Assembly (NCBI RefSeq): GCF_025244845.1
Contig: NZ_CP104264.1
Location: 2,418,001-2,482,000 of the forward strand
Source of the DNA: Arthrobacter sp. zg-Y1171
GTDB lineage: Bacteria > Actinomycetota > Actinomycetes > Actinomycetales > Micrococcaceae
Direction: 5' to 3'
DNA: 64,000 nucleotides
Shown: positions 1 through 9,400 of the stretch, in pieces
Position numbering within the stretch: position 1 is the first letter of the stretch
Layout: every line of letters begins with the position of its first letter
Made by a program: the position numbers and the translations under genes
Notes under the pieces: model-generated
Seen by the model: the letters and a program-made list of their open reading frames with translations, nothing else
What the model was told of the DNA's origin: nothing
The model's database searches: none

Positions 1-1037
1 GGCTCGACGGCCGGAACCGCCGCGGTCAGATCCGACAGGGCCCGGACCAGGCGGGGAACTCCCACGGAGTCGGCGGCACCTACGGCGTAGACGGTGTCCG
101 CCGCGTCGAGTACCAGCAGGGTGGAGGCGTTGCGGCGCGGGGCCATGGTGTCGAAGCTCAGTTCCTCATCTGTTTCCAGGGAGAATCCGCAGTCCACGAC
201 GGTCAGGTCGGCAACCCGGCGCGCCGCATCGAGGACGCCCGCGAGCGCCGCGGGGCGCAGTTCCACCCAGCGGTCAGAGCGGGTGATACCGGTAAGCACT
301 GCCAGCCGCTGCCCCCGCAGGGAGACGCTGGCCGAAAGCCTGCGCAGCGCGGCGTCGTCGAGCAGCCCCTGGTCGGCAAGGCGGCAGGCCTGCGCCACTC
401 CGGCGGATTCGTCGAGGAGGCCGAGGCTCACCGCCACGCTGGAGCCGTAGGTGTCTGCGTCGATAAGGAGCACCTCCGCGCCGGCAGCAGCCGCTTCGGC
501 CGCCAGGTTGACGGCCAGCGTGGTCCTGCCCGGTGCTCCTGCCGGACCCCAGACAGCGGTGACGGTGCCCCTGCAGCCGTCCGGTTCCGCGGCGCCTGCC
601 GGTCCCGGTCCCGTGCTGCCGGCCCCAAATGCCGCGGCAGGGTCGGCGAGCGCGTTGCGGCCTGCCGGAGCCCCGCCTTCCACGTCCTGGTCCAACGCCC
701 GGACGGCAGCGGCAATCAGTTCGGCGAGCGCACCCGGGTCAACTCCGCTGGGGGCATTGACTATCCGCAGGGCGTCCAGCCGCGGTTGAAGCACAGGATC
801 GTCGGTGAGCGCCACGAGGGCCACCCCGGCCGCCGCCAGCCGTTCCGCCAGTGCCGCCGTGAGGTCCCCGGCCTCGTCGACGACGACGGCGGCACGCACG
901 ATCCCGCTCTGCGACACGGCCACGAGCTCCGTCAGCTCGGTGCACCGCCGCACCACCGTGACAGGTCCCTGCAGGCGTTCCAGCCCGTCAAGGACACCGG
1001 CGGTAGCGGCCCCCACCGTAGCGACAGGGATGTTCAC
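1..1037 (-). CDS. CpaE/TadZ-like P-loop ATPase, partial (3' end outside window)
   Basis: MinD/ParA-type ATPase of the CpaE/TadZ kind, which places Tad/Flp-type pilus machinery at the membrane; in actinobacteria such proteins are often annotated as septum-site or pilus-assembly proteins. Reading starts at GTG 1037, which overlaps the stop of the SAF-domain gene by 4 nt (GTGA), so the two are translationally coupled. The first ~110 residues look like a receiver-like, non-catalytic domain. An Ala/Gly/Pro-rich linker follows, then the ATPase core beginning with a deviant P-loop (WGPAGAPGRTTLAVN, around residue 148) and a Walker B-like stretch (VLLIDADTYGSS). The usual P-loop lysine appears as arginine. 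The C-terminus is cut by the window edge. Neighbour and fold support the family; the exact role is inference. Confidence 0.75.
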   Translation of the reverse strand, partial: MNIPVATVGAATAGVLDGLERLQGPVTVVRRCTELTELVAVSQSGIVRAAVVVDEAGDLTAALAERLAAAGVALVALTDDPVLQPRLDALRIVNAPSGVDPGALAELIAAAVRALDQDVEGGAPAGRNALADPAAAFGAGSTGPGPAGAAEPDGCRGTVTAVWGPAGAPGRTTLAVNLAAEAAAAGAEVLLIDADTYGSSVAVSLGLLDESAGVAQACRLADQGLLDDAALRRLSASVSLRGQRLAVLTGITRSDRWVELRPAALAGVLDAARRVADLTVVDCGFSLETDEELSFDTMAPRRNASTLLVLDAADTVYAVGAADSVGVPRLVRALSDLTAAVPAVE

Positions 1038-1693
1038 GAGCCTGATGCGGGGTTATGGACCACGGTGATCTTGGCCTGGTTGGACAACGCGCTCAGCAGC
1101 AGCGGGAGGTCCGAATCGTCAACCAGGACCAGGAGCTCCGTACTGCGGTTGGCGCCCAGGGCGGACTCGGTGACGGCCAGCTCCGATATTTCGGCCGCTT
1201 CGATCAGCTGCTTCGGCTCGTCGAATCCGTTACGGGCATTGGGCATGGCCGCCCAGATGTCCACGCGTGATCCTGCCTCGGTGCTGGCGGGCAGCGGGTC
1301 CTCGACCCGCAGGCCGACGGGCTTGCGGTCCAGCGCGTCCCGTTCGACCAGTGCGGACCGTGCCACCAGTTCCCCCTGCCGAAGCGCTGCACCCGCTACG
1401 GCGTTCTCCGGCAGGCCCGCGGCAATGGGAAGGTAAAGCTCTTCGGCGTTACCCAGCCGGACCGGCACCGCAACCAGGTCTTCGGCACTGATAGGCGCCC
1501 CCGGAGGAATATCCTGCTTCACGGCATAGACGTCCGTAGTCCGATCGGCGCTGTCCACCAGCGTCACGACGCCGGCGATGGACCCGAGCACCAGCAGGAT
1601 CCCGAGCAGGAGCCGCGGGTCCCGCCATGACGGCTTGCGCAGCCGTGCGGCCGCCGGTTCCGCCCCCGGTGTGCGGTGGTCAGTCAGACTCAT
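1034..1693 (-). CDS. SAF-domain protein, CpaB/RcpC-like
   Basis: Single-pass membrane protein of 219 residues. A cytoplasmic N-terminus of about 28 residues is followed by one hydrophobic helix (about 28-48) and then a SAF domain (about 55-130; the opening DIPPGAPISAEDL is typical). This resembles CpaB/RcpC, the periplasmic or extracytoplasmic assembly protein of Flp/Tad pili. The start at ATG 1693 has a strong GGGGGAG ribosome site 4-5 nt upstream. It is the first gene of a leftward unit with the CpaE-like ATPase. Pilus secretion and platform genes are expected beyond the left edge. Family assignment is fairly secure; pilus function is inferred from the pairing. Confidence 0.75.
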   Translation of the reverse strand: MSLTDHRTPGAEPAAARLRKPSWRDPRLLLGILLVLGSIAGVVTLVDSADRTTDVYAVKQDIPPGAPISAEDLVAVPVRLGNAEELYLPIAAGLPENAVAGAALRQGELVARSALVERDALDRKPVGLRVEDPLPASTEAGSRVDIWAAMPNARNGFDEPKQLIEAAEISELAVTESALGANRSTELLVLVDDSDLPLLLSALSNQAKITVVHNPASGS

Positions 1694-1938
1694 GCTCCCC
1701 CGTTTTCCACTGCAATCCCCATTGCGTTCCGCCTTGGCTTGTCTCCAGGCTCCCCTCGCCCCGCGCCGGGGGCCTCATTCGGGTCATTGTGGAGGAAGCG
1801 CAGCGGGAAAGAAACGGTGGTTGTCAGGAAAGTCGGATCTGTGGATAACCCATCCGCTGCTTCCTGCTGGTGCCACACTGGTGGTGCTGGTATACAACGG
1901 GTGCAAGCCGCAGTGGTGCGGTGCGAAAGGTGAGTGCC

Positions 1939-2172
1939 GTGGGCGATAAGAGATTCCTGACGCTGGCAGATGTCGCCGAGGTGCTGAACATATCCTCCTC
2001 GCAGACGTACGCCCTGGTCCGCAGCGGAGAACTTCCCGCCATTCAGATCGGCGGAAGGGGCCAGTGGCGGGTCGAGTCGCAGCAGCTCGAAGACTATATT
2101 TCCCGGGCCTACCGGAAGTCCGCTGCGGCCGTGCGGCAGGGTATCCCGGTGGAGGAGAACGCGGGGAGCTGA
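1939..2172 (+). CDS. Small excisionase/MerR-type helix-turn-helix DNA-binding protein
   Basis: Short DNA-binding protein (about 77 residues). The segment FLTLADVAEVLNISSSQTYA followed by a wing-like GELPAIQIGGRGQWRV is the classic HTH_17/excisionase winged helix also seen in BldC-like actinobacterial regulators. The frame is open further upstream (to 1870). GTG 1939 is preferred because GAAAGGTGAG lies about 8 nt ahead; GTG 1930 is an alternative. Nothing else follows the DNA-binding domain, so it probably acts as a small transcription factor or accessory nucleoid protein rather than a phage excisionase. No integrase or attachment site is nearby. Targets are unknown. Confidence 0.75.
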   Translation: MGDKRFLTLADVAEVLNISSSQTYALVRSGELPAIQIGGRGQWRVESQQLEDYISRAYRKSAAAVRQGIPVEENAGS

Positions 2173-2208
2173 ACAGGCGCAGGCTGCTTCGCCCGCTCCG
2201 GGACCCGG

Positions 2209-2775
2209 TCACTCCCACCCGTTGTGCTGTTGTGACAGCACCGCGGCCACCGTGGCCGTTGGCAGGACATGGACACCCGTGACGTTTGCGCTGCGCCGCG
2301 GCTGGTCGGACGGTATCGCCGCCAGCTCCAGAAAGTCGCTGCCCACCCTGTCGATTGTCCCGTGCAGGGCGCTGTCAGCCGGTGCCCCGGCGGAACGGAC
2401 GACGACGGCGCTGCGGTCCCGGGCGATGCTGCGCAGTGCTGACGTCACCCCCAGCCGCACGTTCCCGGCCGTCGGACTCGCAAATCGGTCCAGGCCCCTG
2501 ACGGCAACCACCTGGGACAACACCGCCAAAGCTGCACCGCGTTCCTGCTCGAGCGACACCCAGCCTTCCCCCACATGCCTCAGGATCCCCCGCAGCATCC
2601 CTGCTGTTCCGAGATCGAAGACCAGTTGCTTCCCGCATTGGCTGCGCAGCCTGTCCTGCAAACTGACTTCGCGCAGTTCCATCCGCACACGGTCTGAAAT
2701 CTCGCTTTCGGCTGCCAGCCCGGCGGCTGCGGCCAGCTGCGCCTCCATGTCCCTGAAAAGGGCGTCCCATCGCAT
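2209..2775 (-). CDS. Conserved hypothetical protein with two similar barrel-like repeats
   Basis: I do not recognise a named family. The 188-residue soluble protein starts with a helical segment (about 1-50; ends near LQDRLRSQC). It then carries two stretches with the same pattern, LRGILRHVGEGWVSLE (about 62-77) and LHGTIDRVGSDFLELA (about 136-151), each followed by a hydrophobic VVAV or VHVL strand. This pattern resembles Sm-like or SH3-type small beta-barrels that may have arisen by internal duplication. The gene is convergent with the small HTH gene, with 36 nt between stops, and has its own upstream region of about 200 nt. Function is unknown; an RNA- or protein-binding role would be a guess. 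Confidence 0.6.
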   Translation of the reverse strand: MRWDALFRDMEAQLAAAAGLAAESEISDRVRMELREVSLQDRLRSQCGKQLVFDLGTAGMLRGILRHVGEGWVSLEQERGAALAVLSQVVAVRGLDRFASPTAGNVRLGVTSALRSIARDRSAVVVRSAGAPADSALHGTIDRVGSDFLELAAIPSDQPRRSANVTGVHVLPTATVAAVLSQQHNGWE

Positions 2776-2982
2776 CGCCCAAGGCTAGCGTCCACGACGC
2801 GTGTCAACCACTCTGGACACCGGTCGAACCGAAGTGTAGACACGGGCATCACACAGGCCAGACAGCACTAAAAAACCTCTAGCGCCATCAAAGTTCACCA
2901 ATCGAAGCGAAATGAACCAAATAGGCCTAAACGGCTAGATTCCCCGAGTACCTCAGCTCTCCTCTCCAGATCGGAGAATGCA

Positions 2983-3774
2983 ATGACCGGTTCCACCTCC
3001 CGCCCCGGGCTGGCTGCGGATGCACTGGCAACCGCAGCCGCAGCAGCGCTTGGCCTGCTGCTCCTGTGGTGCGGAACCCGAATGCTGCCGGACGTCGCCG
3101 TCGCAGGTTCAGTCTTGTCCTCCCCCGGTCCGCTCTCCGAAGCTCCGCTTTCCCGGGCCTCGCTGACCCGGCTGGCCGGGTTCTGCGCCGCCGCCGCAGG
3201 CCTGCTGCTCACGCTCTGGTGGATCCTGGGGTTTGCCTGCGCCCTGGCCGGGTGCCTCCTGCACCGCTTCGGGTTCCGGACGGCCGGCACGCGGACCCTC
3301 TCCCTGGCCCCGGCACCGCTGCGCCGGCTGGCATCAGCCGCGCTGGGAATCTCGCTGGCCGCCGGCGGCACGTTGGGAACGGTGCCGGTGGCCGTCGCAA
3401 CCGCGGCAGCGGTATCCGGGACACCTGCACCGGCGTTCGCCCCCACGGGCATCCCGGTTGGACCGGATGCCGCGCAATCCACTCCTCCGGAGCCTGATCC
3501 TGCGGAAGCCGTTTCTCCACTTTGGCGTCCCTCGCCCCCGCAGCCTGCGGCCGGCGGCCTACTCACGGGGGTTCCTCGGCCGGACGAGCGCGAAGTCGTG
3601 GTTGCAGCGGGAGACACCCTGTGGTCCCTGGCCGCTTCGCAACTGGGCCCCCAGGCCACGGACGCGGAGACTGCCGCCCTCTGGCCCCGCTGGTACGAAC
3701 TGAACCGCGAGGTCATTGGACCGGATCCCGGCCTGATCCATCCCGGCCAGGTTCTGGCCGTCCCCCCTCCTTGA
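2983..3774 (+). CDS. Membrane-anchored LysM domain protein
   Basis: Protein of 263 residues with three hydrophobic segments (about 10-38, 58-86 and 110-140), a Pro/Ala/Thr-rich linker and a C-terminal LysM domain (about 200-262, beginning EVVVAAGDTLWSLAA and ending HPGQVLAVPPP). LysM domains bind N-acetylglucosamine-containing glycans such as peptidoglycan, so the protein probably links membrane and cell wall. Start ATG 2983 follows a GGAGA site. In related actinobacteria a LysM protein is found at this spot next to the Rv3235-type gene and secA. The spacing of the LysM signature residues is clear; any enzymatic role is not evident. Confidence 0.85.
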   Translation: MTGSTSRPGLAADALATAAAAALGLLLLWCGTRMLPDVAVAGSVLSSPGPLSEAPLSRASLTRLAGFCAAAAGLLLTLWWILGFACALAGCLLHRFGFRTAGTRTLSLAPAPLRRLASAALGISLAAGGTLGTVPVAVATAAAVSGTPAPAFAPTGIPVGPDAAQSTPPEPDPAEAVSPLWRPSPPQPAAGGLLTGVPRPDEREVVVAAGDTLWSLAASQLGPQATDAETAALWPRWYELNREVIGPDPGLIHPGQVLAVPPP

Positions 3775-3874
3775 ACTTCTCCCCCGCTGTCCACGGTCCG
3801 GCGCTGTTCCAGCGCACCAGTCCGCCGGCGGAATCCACCAACCGCACCGCTCCCGCGCAAGGAAAGGACGCACC

Positions 3875-4474
3875 ATGACCAGCGTGATATTCCTTCCCGC
3901 TCCCGATGCCCCGGCCGGACCGGCGCAACCGGGCCGACCGGGCGCCGAAGGCGATGCGGGGCCCATCGCCGTCTATCTGGCCCCTTCACAGGAGCTGCTT
4001 CCAGCTCCCGTTCCCGCCAGGCCGCGCGAACGTTACGGGGTCCCCGGCGAAGCGGATCCGCTGCCGCGTCCCGCCGCCGGAGCCGCCAACTGGGCATCGA
4101 ACCCCGCGGACGATGCCCGGGTGAAAGCCATCTGCCAATCCGTGGCACTCGCCGCACTCGAGGTCCTGGGCGGTGTCCGTCCGCTGCAGCAGATGGCCCG
4201 CTGGCTCGACCCCGAAAACTACGAACGGCTGCAGCTGCGCTCCAACCTCGTCCGCGGGCTGCAGCACAATCCCCAGGGGCGGTCCAGGACGGCACCCGAT
4301 CCGCAGCTGCTGCACCGCAGCATACGCATCCGCTCCTGCCGTCTCTGCCCGGTGTCGGAAGGAATCTACGAGGCCACGGTAGTGGCACTGGAACACGAAA
4401 GAGCCCGCGCCGTTGCGCTGAGGGTTCAGCTGCGGCGCGGGCTCTGGAAGGTTACTGCCCTGGAGATCGGATAA
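3875..4474 (+). CDS. Rv3235-family protein (DUF6459-type)
   Basis: Protein of 199 residues. It has a variable Pro/Ala-rich N-terminus (about 1-70) and a conserved C-terminal domain (about 78-199) with the pattern ICQSVALAALEVLGGVRPLQ, then QMARWLD, RIRSCRLCPV and a final strand segment near KVTALE. This matches the small actinobacterial family of M. tuberculosis Rv3235, located near secA1. Start ATG 3875 has a good GGAAAGGA site. The gene lies 100 nt behind the LysM gene in the same direction and converges with secA. Its molecular role is unknown. The last 75 nt carry a long perfect hairpin that probably terminates secA transcription (see terminator entry). Confidence 0.8.
   Translation: MTSVIFLPAPDAPAGPAQPGRPGAEGDAGPIAVYLAPSQELLPAPVPARPRERYGVPGEADPLPRPAAGAANWASNPADDARVKAICQSVALAALEVLGGVRPLQQMARWLDPENYERLQLRSNLVRGLQHNPQGRSRTAPDPQLLHRSIRIRSCRLCPVSEGIYEATVVALEHERARAVALRVQLRRGLWKVTALEIG
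4400..4445 (-). terminator. Probable secA terminator inside the 3' end of the Rv3235-type gene
   Basis: A perfect 13-bp inverted repeat (4400-4412 with 4433-4445) encloses a 20-nt loop that can itself pair (GCTGA with TCAGC). Read on the minus strand it begins about 50 nt after the secA stop and is followed by TTTCGTGTT, a moderately U-rich run. It is written entirely into codons of the opposing gene. Confidence 0.6.
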
Positions 4475-4495
4475 CCGGCCCCCGGTAACGCGGGT

Positions 4496-7246
4496 TTACT
4501 TGCGGCGCTTGGCCTTCTTCGCGGCGGACTTGCTGCCGGCCGCCGGAGCGGTCTTGGTGTCCTGCTTGTCGCGGGACGTCCGTTCCACCCTGGTCTCCAC
4601 CCCGCCCTGGCTGTTCGGCGCGGTGAACTGCAGGCTGGCCGGCTGCTGCGGAGCTTCGAGTCCCGCCGCCTTGATGACCGGGGTACCGACGACGCCGCGG
4701 GCGTCCTTGACTCCCGGCAACCCGTTCGCTGCCGGGGCGGCAGGTTCGCTGACCTGCACGTCGGCGTTGAAGAGGTAGCCCACGCTTTCCTCGCGGATGG
4801 CCTCCATCATGGTCTGGAACATAACGAATCCTTCGCGCTGGTATTCCACCAGCGGATCGCGCTGTGCCATGGCCCGCAGCCCGATGCCCTCCTTGAGGTA
4901 GTCCATCTCGTAGAGGTGTTCCTGCCACTTACGGCCGATGACGGAGAGCACCACGCGGCGCTCCAGTTCACGCATGGTGGCCGAGCCGAGGGCTTCCTCG
5001 CGTGCCTGGTAGGCCAGTTTCGCGTCGGAAAGGATCTCGTTGTGCAGGAAGTCGCGGGACAGCCGGGACCGGCCGCCGGCTTCTTCAACCACTTCGTCGA
5101 TGGTCAGGCTGATCGGGTAAAGCGTCTTGAGGTTGGTCCACAGCTGCTCGAGGTCCCAGTCATCTCCGTGGCCCTCCGCGGTTGCCTCGTTGACCATCGC
5201 CGTGACCACGTCCTCCAGGAAGAAACTGATCTTTTCCTGCAGGTCGTCGCCTTCCAGGATCCGACGGCGGTCACCGTAGATCGCTTCACGCTGGCGGTTC
5301 AGGACGTCGTCGTACTTCAGGACGTTCTTGCGCTGCTCGGCGTTGCGGCCCTCAACCTGTCCCTGCGCGTTCTGGATCGCCTTGGAGACCAGCTTGGACT
5401 CCAGCGCCACGTCGTCGGGCATGGACGAGCTGTTCATGATCCGTTCGGCTGCACCGGAGTTGAACAGCCGCATCAGGTCGTCGGTGAGCGAGAGGTAGAA
5501 CCGGGATTCGCCCGGATCGCCCTGGCGTCCGGACCGCCCGCGGAGCTGGTTGTCGATACGGCGGGATTCGTGGCGTTCGGTGCCGAGGACGTAAAGTCCG
5601 CCGAGTTCGACTACTTCCTGCTGCTCGGCGGCGACGGCGGTCCGTGCCTTTTCCAGGGCATCCGGCCAGGCGGCCTCGTAGTCCTCGGGGTTTTCGTTCG
5701 GGTCCAGTCCGCGGCGTTCCAGTTCGGCAATGGCGTTGAACTCGGCGTTGCCGCCCAGCATGATGTCGGTGCCGCGGCCGGCCATGTTGGTAGCCACAGT
5801 GACCGCTCCCTTGCGGCCCGCCTGGGCGACGATGGCGGCTTCACGTGCATGGTTCTTTGCGTTCAGCACTTCGTGGCGGATGCCGGCCTTGGCCAGCTGC
5901 TTGGAAAGGTACTCGCTCTTCTCCACGCTGGTGGTGCCGACCAGCACGGGCTGGCCTGAGGCGTGTCGCTCGGCAATGTCCTTCACCACGGCGTCGAACT
6001 TTGCCACTTCGTTCTTGTAGATCAGGTCCGCCTGGTCAATGCGGGCCATGGGCTTGTTGGTGGGAATGGGCACCACGCCAAGCTTGTACGTGCTCATGAA
6101 CTCGGCGGCTTCGGTTTCGGCCGTACCGGTCATGCCGGCGAGCTTTTCGTAGAGGCGGAAGTAGTTCTGCAGGGTGACCGTGGCGAGCGTCTGGTTCTCG
6201 GCCTTGATGACCACCCCTTCCTTCGCCTCGATGGCCTGGTGCATGCCCTCGTTGTACCGGCGTCCGGCCAGGATGCGGCCGGTGTGCTCGTCGACGATCA
6301 TGACCTCGCCGTTGAGGACCACGTAGTCCTTATCCCGCTTGAAGAGTTCCTTGGCCTTGATGGCGTTGTTCAGGAAGCCGATCAGCGGCGTGTTGGCCGC
6401 TTCATACAGGTTGGAGATACCGAGGTAGTCCTCGACCTTCTCGATGCCCGGTTCGAGGATGCCGACGGTGCGCTTCTTCTCGTCCACTTCATAGTCGGTG
6501 TCCTGCTTCAGCCGCTGGACGACCTTGGAGAACTCGGTGTACCACCGGTTCACGTCGCCGCTGGCCGCACCGGAGATGATCAGCGGCGTACGGGCTTCGT
6601 CAATCAGGATGGAGTCGACTTCGTCGACAATGGCAAAGTGGTGGCCGCGCTGGACCAGCTCGGCAGCGCTCCAGGCCATGTTGTCGCGCAGGTAGTCGAA
6701 CCCGAACTCGTTGTTGGTTCCGTACGTGATGTCGGCGGCATACTGTTCGCGCCGGGTCGCGGGGTCCTGGTTGGAGAGGATGCAGCCGCTGGTCATGCCG
6801 AGGAAGCGGAAAACGCGCCCCATCAGGTCCGACTGGTACTCCGCGAGATAGTCATTCACCGTGACGATATGGACGCCGCGTCCGGTCAGCGCATTGAGGT
6901 AGGCCGGGGCCGTTGCCACCAGGGTCTTGCCTTCACCGGTTTTCATTTCGGCAATGTTGCCCAGGTGCAGGGCGGCGCCGCCCATCAGCTGGACGTCGAA
7001 GTGCCGCATGCCGAGCGTACGCCCGGCAGCCTCACGGACAGCGGCAAACGCTTCGGGAAGGAGGTCGTCGAGGGACTCACCGCCGTTGTAGCGCTCCTTG
7101 AGGCGATCCGTTTCACCCCTGAGCTCGGCATCGGTCATGCCCTTGAACTCATCCTCGAGCACGTTGATCGCGTCGGCGTAGTTACGCAGTGTCTTCAGCG
7201 TCTTCTTGTCGCCGGTACGAAGAACTCGTTCGAGTAGTGATGCCAC
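4496..7246 (-). CDS. secA: Preprotein translocase ATPase SecA
   Basis: ATP-driven motor of the general Sec export pathway; it binds preproteins and pushes them through SecYEG at the inner face of the membrane. The protein is 916 residues, the normal length. Walker A MKTGEGKT (101-108), the DEAD-like [16 protein letters not shown] (about residue 208-223), the preprotein-binding domain and the second motor motif [14 protein letters not shown] are all present. The tail is Ala/Lys-rich and lacks the CxCxSGK-type zinc site of many proteobacterial SecAs, as in actinobacterial SecA1. GTG 7246 is chosen as start (GGGAG 7 nt upstream). The gene stands alone, downstream of and in the same direction as hpf and the YcaQ-like gene. 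Confidence 0.98.
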   Translation of the reverse strand: MASLLERVLRTGDKKTLKTLRNYADAINVLEDEFKGMTDAELRGETDRLKERYNGGESLDDLLPEAFAAVREAAGRTLGMRHFDVQLMGGAALHLGNIAEMKTGEGKTLVATAPAYLNALTGRGVHIVTVNDYLAEYQSDLMGRVFRFLGMTSGCILSNQDPATRREQYAADITYGTNNEFGFDYLRDNMAWSAAELVQRGHHFAIVDEVDSILIDEARTPLIISGAASGDVNRWYTEFSKVVQRLKQDTDYEVDEKKRTVGILEPGIEKVEDYLGISNLYEAANTPLIGFLNNAIKAKELFKRDKDYVVLNGEVMIVDEHTGRILAGRRYNEGMHQAIEAKEGVVIKAENQTLATVTLQNYFRLYEKLAGMTGTAETEAAEFMSTYKLGVVPIPTNKPMARIDQADLIYKNEVAKFDAVVKDIAERHASGQPVLVGTTSVEKSEYLSKQLAKAGIRHEVLNAKNHAREAAIVAQAGRKGAVTVATNMAGRGTDIMLGGNAEFNAIAELERRGLDPNENPEDYEAAWPDALEKARTAVAAEQQEVVELGGLYVLGTERHESRRIDNQLRGRSGRQGDPGESRFYLSLTDDLMRLFNSGAAERIMNSSSMPDDVALESKLVSKAIQNAQGQVEGRNAEQRKNVLKYDDVLNRQREAIYGDRRRILEGDDLQEKISFFLEDVVTAMVNEATAEGHGDDWDLEQLWTNLKTLYPISLTIDEVVEEAGGRSRLSRDFLHNEILSDAKLAYQAREEALGSATMRELERRVVLSVIGRKWQEHLYEMDYLKEGIGLRAMAQRDPLVEYQREGFVMFQTMMEAIREESVGYLFNADVQVSEPAAPAANGLPGVKDARGVVGTPVIKAAGLEAPQQPASLQFTAPNSQGGVETRVERTSRDKQDTKTAPAAGSKSAAKKAKRRK

Positions 7247-7335
7247 TGATTTGCTCCCAATCTAGTTGCCGAAATCTGGCGTCCTCAGTCTACGTGAGAG
7301 ACGTACCGTGAAGGTCCGTTGTTCCCTAAAGACCT

Positions 7336-8550
7336 TTATTCCCTGCATACTGCCAGCTTCAGGGCGGGAGCCAGGTCTCCCACGGGTTTCACCATTATCT
7401 GCCCGAGCCCCAGCCACTGTGCCATGAGCCGCAGCTCTGCAGCGAGTTGACGCGCCGTCTGCGGCGGTGCTCCCGGTTCCGAAAAGGCTGCCTGAACAAG
7501 CAGCATACCCGCGGCGCGGTCCGCTTTGAGGTCCACTCTGGCCACCATTTCCTCGCCCAGCAGGAACGGCAGCACATAGTAGCCGAACCGGCGGTCCTGG
7601 GGCGGCGTATAGATTTCGATCCGGTAGTGGAAGCCGAACAGTTCCTCGAGCCGCCGCCGCTCGAAGATGAGGGAATCGAACGGACTCAGCAGCGCCTGGC
7701 CGGACACGGACCTCGGAACCACCGCCTCCGCGTGCAGGTAGGCCGGCCGTTGCCAGCCCGCCACCTCCACCCGCTCGAGGATGCCTTTCCTTGCAAGGAC
7801 CTCCGCAGCGATGGCCGTCTCACGCTGCTGCAGACGGAAATAATCGGCAAGCCCCCGAACCGTCGCGACGCCGTGGGCCCGGGCTGCGACCTCGGTCAGG
7901 CGCAGCACTGCCTGCTCGGGATCGGATTGTTCCAGCGCCGCTGCGCCTGCAGGATGGACCAGCGCAGTCGGGGCATACAACCGTTCGAACTGCGGGGTCC
8001 GCCCGGCGGATCCGATCTGTCCGGCGGCGAACAGATCCTCAAGCACGCGCTTGGCGGCATTCCAGTTCCACCCCCAGCCGGTAGTCTCCCGCACGGCGCT
8101 GTGGCCGAGGAGGTCCATGACCTGGCGGGAGGTCAACGGCCTGCCCTCGGTCTGCAGAAGCGTGAGGATACGTTCACGAAGGTCTTCGGCAACCGGGGAA
8201 GGCAGGGAATGGGCGGTCATCCAGGTCCGCCGTTGGACCGCGCGGAGGTCCGCAAAGAGCTCGGGTCGGACAAAGCTTGCCTCGTGGGCCCAGTATTCGA
8301 CCATGCGCCGCGGCCGCCGGGTCCCCAGCCGGTCCAGGATTGCCTGGTCGTAGGGGCCGAGCCGGGAAAAGATCGGGAGGTAGTGGCTGCGGGCAAGCAC
8401 ATTCACGGAGTCGATCTGCAGCAGGGCAAGCCGCTCAAAGGTACGGCCCACCTGCCTTGCGGTGATAAGGCCGGCGGGCCGTTCCCGAGCCAGTCCCTGC
8501 GCCGCCAGCGCCGTACGGCGGGCCTGTCGGAGCGAGAGCCGGGTTTTCAT
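7336..8550 (-). CDS. YcaQ-type (HTH_42/AlkX-like) winged-helix DNA glycosylase family protein
   Basis: Protein of 404 residues built of repeated winged helices, the HTH_42 (DUF1006) family to which E. coli YcaQ and Streptomyces AlkZ belong. Those characterised members remove bulky alkylated bases or unhook interstrand crosslinks. The family's QxD-type catalytic motif is visible in LLQIDSVNVLARSHYLP (about residues 45-61). Further family segments are VEYWAHEASF and GYYVLPFLLGEEMVARVDLK. Start ATG 8550 lies 50 nt after hpf. Whether this member cuts crosslinks or only alkylated bases cannot be told from sequence. Confidence 0.85.
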   Translation of the reverse strand: MKTRLSLRQARRTALAAQGLARERPAGLITARQVGRTFERLALLQIDSVNVLARSHYLPIFSRLGPYDQAILDRLGTRRPRRMVEYWAHEASFVRPELFADLRAVQRRTWMTAHSLPSPVAEDLRERILTLLQTEGRPLTSRQVMDLLGHSAVRETTGWGWNWNAAKRVLEDLFAAGQIGSAGRTPQFERLYAPTALVHPAGAAALEQSDPEQAVLRLTEVAARAHGVATVRGLADYFRLQQRETAIAAEVLARKGILERVEVAGWQRPAYLHAEAVVPRSVSGQALLSPFDSLIFERRRLEELFGFHYRIEIYTPPQDRRFGYYVLPFLLGEEMVARVDLKADRAAGMLLVQAAFSEPGAPPQTARQLAAELRLMAQWLGLGQIMVKPVGDLAPALKLAVCRE

Positions 8551-8568
8551 CCCCTCATCCTAGGGGAG

Positions 8569-8584
8569 CCGTCCGGCTGGACGG
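8569..8584. terminator. Short hairpin between hpf and the YcaQ-like gene
   Basis: CCGTCC (8569-8574) pairs with GGACGG (8579-8584) around a GGCT loop, in the 50-nt gap after the hpf stop. There is no U-run on either side, so termination is only possible, not established. Confidence 0.3.
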
Positions 8585-8600
8585 TCTAGTCGGTGGGTGG

Positions 8601-9332
8601 TCAGGCGGTGGCGCGGTCGTCCACGGGGGTTTCCGCTACGCGGTAGCCGCGGGTCTCTTCCCGCGGCTCTTCCGCACCGTCTGCGCACTTGGAGTCCAGG
8701 GTGATGACCCCGTAGGTCCAGCCCCGCCGGCGGTACACCACCGAAGGCGCGCCGGTTGCGGAATCCACAAACAGGTAGAAGTCGTGGCCGACCATCTCCA
8801 TATTGTCCACGGCGTCGTCAAGGCTCATGGGGGCACCCGGGAAAACCTTGCGCCGGATCAATACGGGGCAGTCGCCGGTGGCGTCTTCCTCTGCTGTGTT
8901 CTGGGCGTTCTCATCGTTGGCCCGTTCCTCGGCGGCCGCCGCGACCTGCGCGTAGAGCGGCTCCGAGGTGCTCACGGGACCAAGATCAGCGGTGGCAACC
9001 CGGACGGGCACCGGAGCGTGGCGCCCGTGGTGCACCTTGCGCCTGTCGCTTGCCCGACGCAGCCGTTCCAGCAGCTTTCCGTACGCGAGGTCGAACGCCG
9101 CGAACTTGTCTCCGGATGTTGCTTCGGCACGGACAATCGGACCGCGGCCGGTGACCGTGATTTCCACGGTGAGGGCGCTGTCTGCGTCCCGGACGTTGCC
9201 CTGCTTCGTGACCCTGGCCTCCACCCGCTGGACCTTGTCGCCGAGCGCCTCCACTTTGCCGATTTTCTCTTCGGCGTACTCGCGGAACCGGTCTGAGACT
9301 GCAACGTTACGTCCGCTGATCATGAATTCCAT
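8601..9332 (-). CDS. hpf: Ribosome hibernation promoting factor, long form
   Basis: Long-form HPF, which binds the 30S decoding centre and dimerises 70S ribosomes into inactive 100S particles under starvation. The protein is 243 residues: N-terminal ribosome-binding domain (about 1-105, starting MEFMISGRNVAVSDRF), a variable linker, and a C-terminal dimerisation domain (about 178-235 with RRKVFPGAPMSLDDAVDNME and GHDFYLFVDSATG). I choose ATG 9332 because GGAGGGCACC precedes it; an in-frame start 11 codons upstream lacks such a site. It lies between the ComF-like gene and secA, the order known from M. tuberculosis Rv3241c. Confidence 0.95.
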   Translation of the reverse strand: MEFMISGRNVAVSDRFREYAEEKIGKVEALGDKVQRVEARVTKQGNVRDADSALTVEITVTGRGPIVRAEATSGDKFAAFDLAYGKLLERLRRASDRRKVHHGRHAPVPVRVATADLGPVSTSEPLYAQVAAAAEERANDENAQNTAEEDATGDCPVLIRRKVFPGAPMSLDDAVDNMEMVGHDFYLFVDSATGAPSVVYRRRGWTYGVITLDSKCADGAEEPREETRGYRVAETPVDDRATA

Positions 9333-9400
9333 GGTGCCCTCCAATAGATTTCGGTGACACAACAACGGCCGCTGCCAGATTGCCTTCGCGACCGTTGCCG

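Noticed and set aside
1939..2172. Phage excisionase and hence a prophage remnant
   Set aside because: The excisionase-type HTH is common in actinobacterial regulators, and no integrase, attachment repeat or phage gene lies near.
5963..7237. Long plus-strand open frame (424 codons) opposite secA
   Set aside because: High-GC codon bias of secA leaves the antisense frame open; the deduced protein has no recognisable features and no ribosome site.
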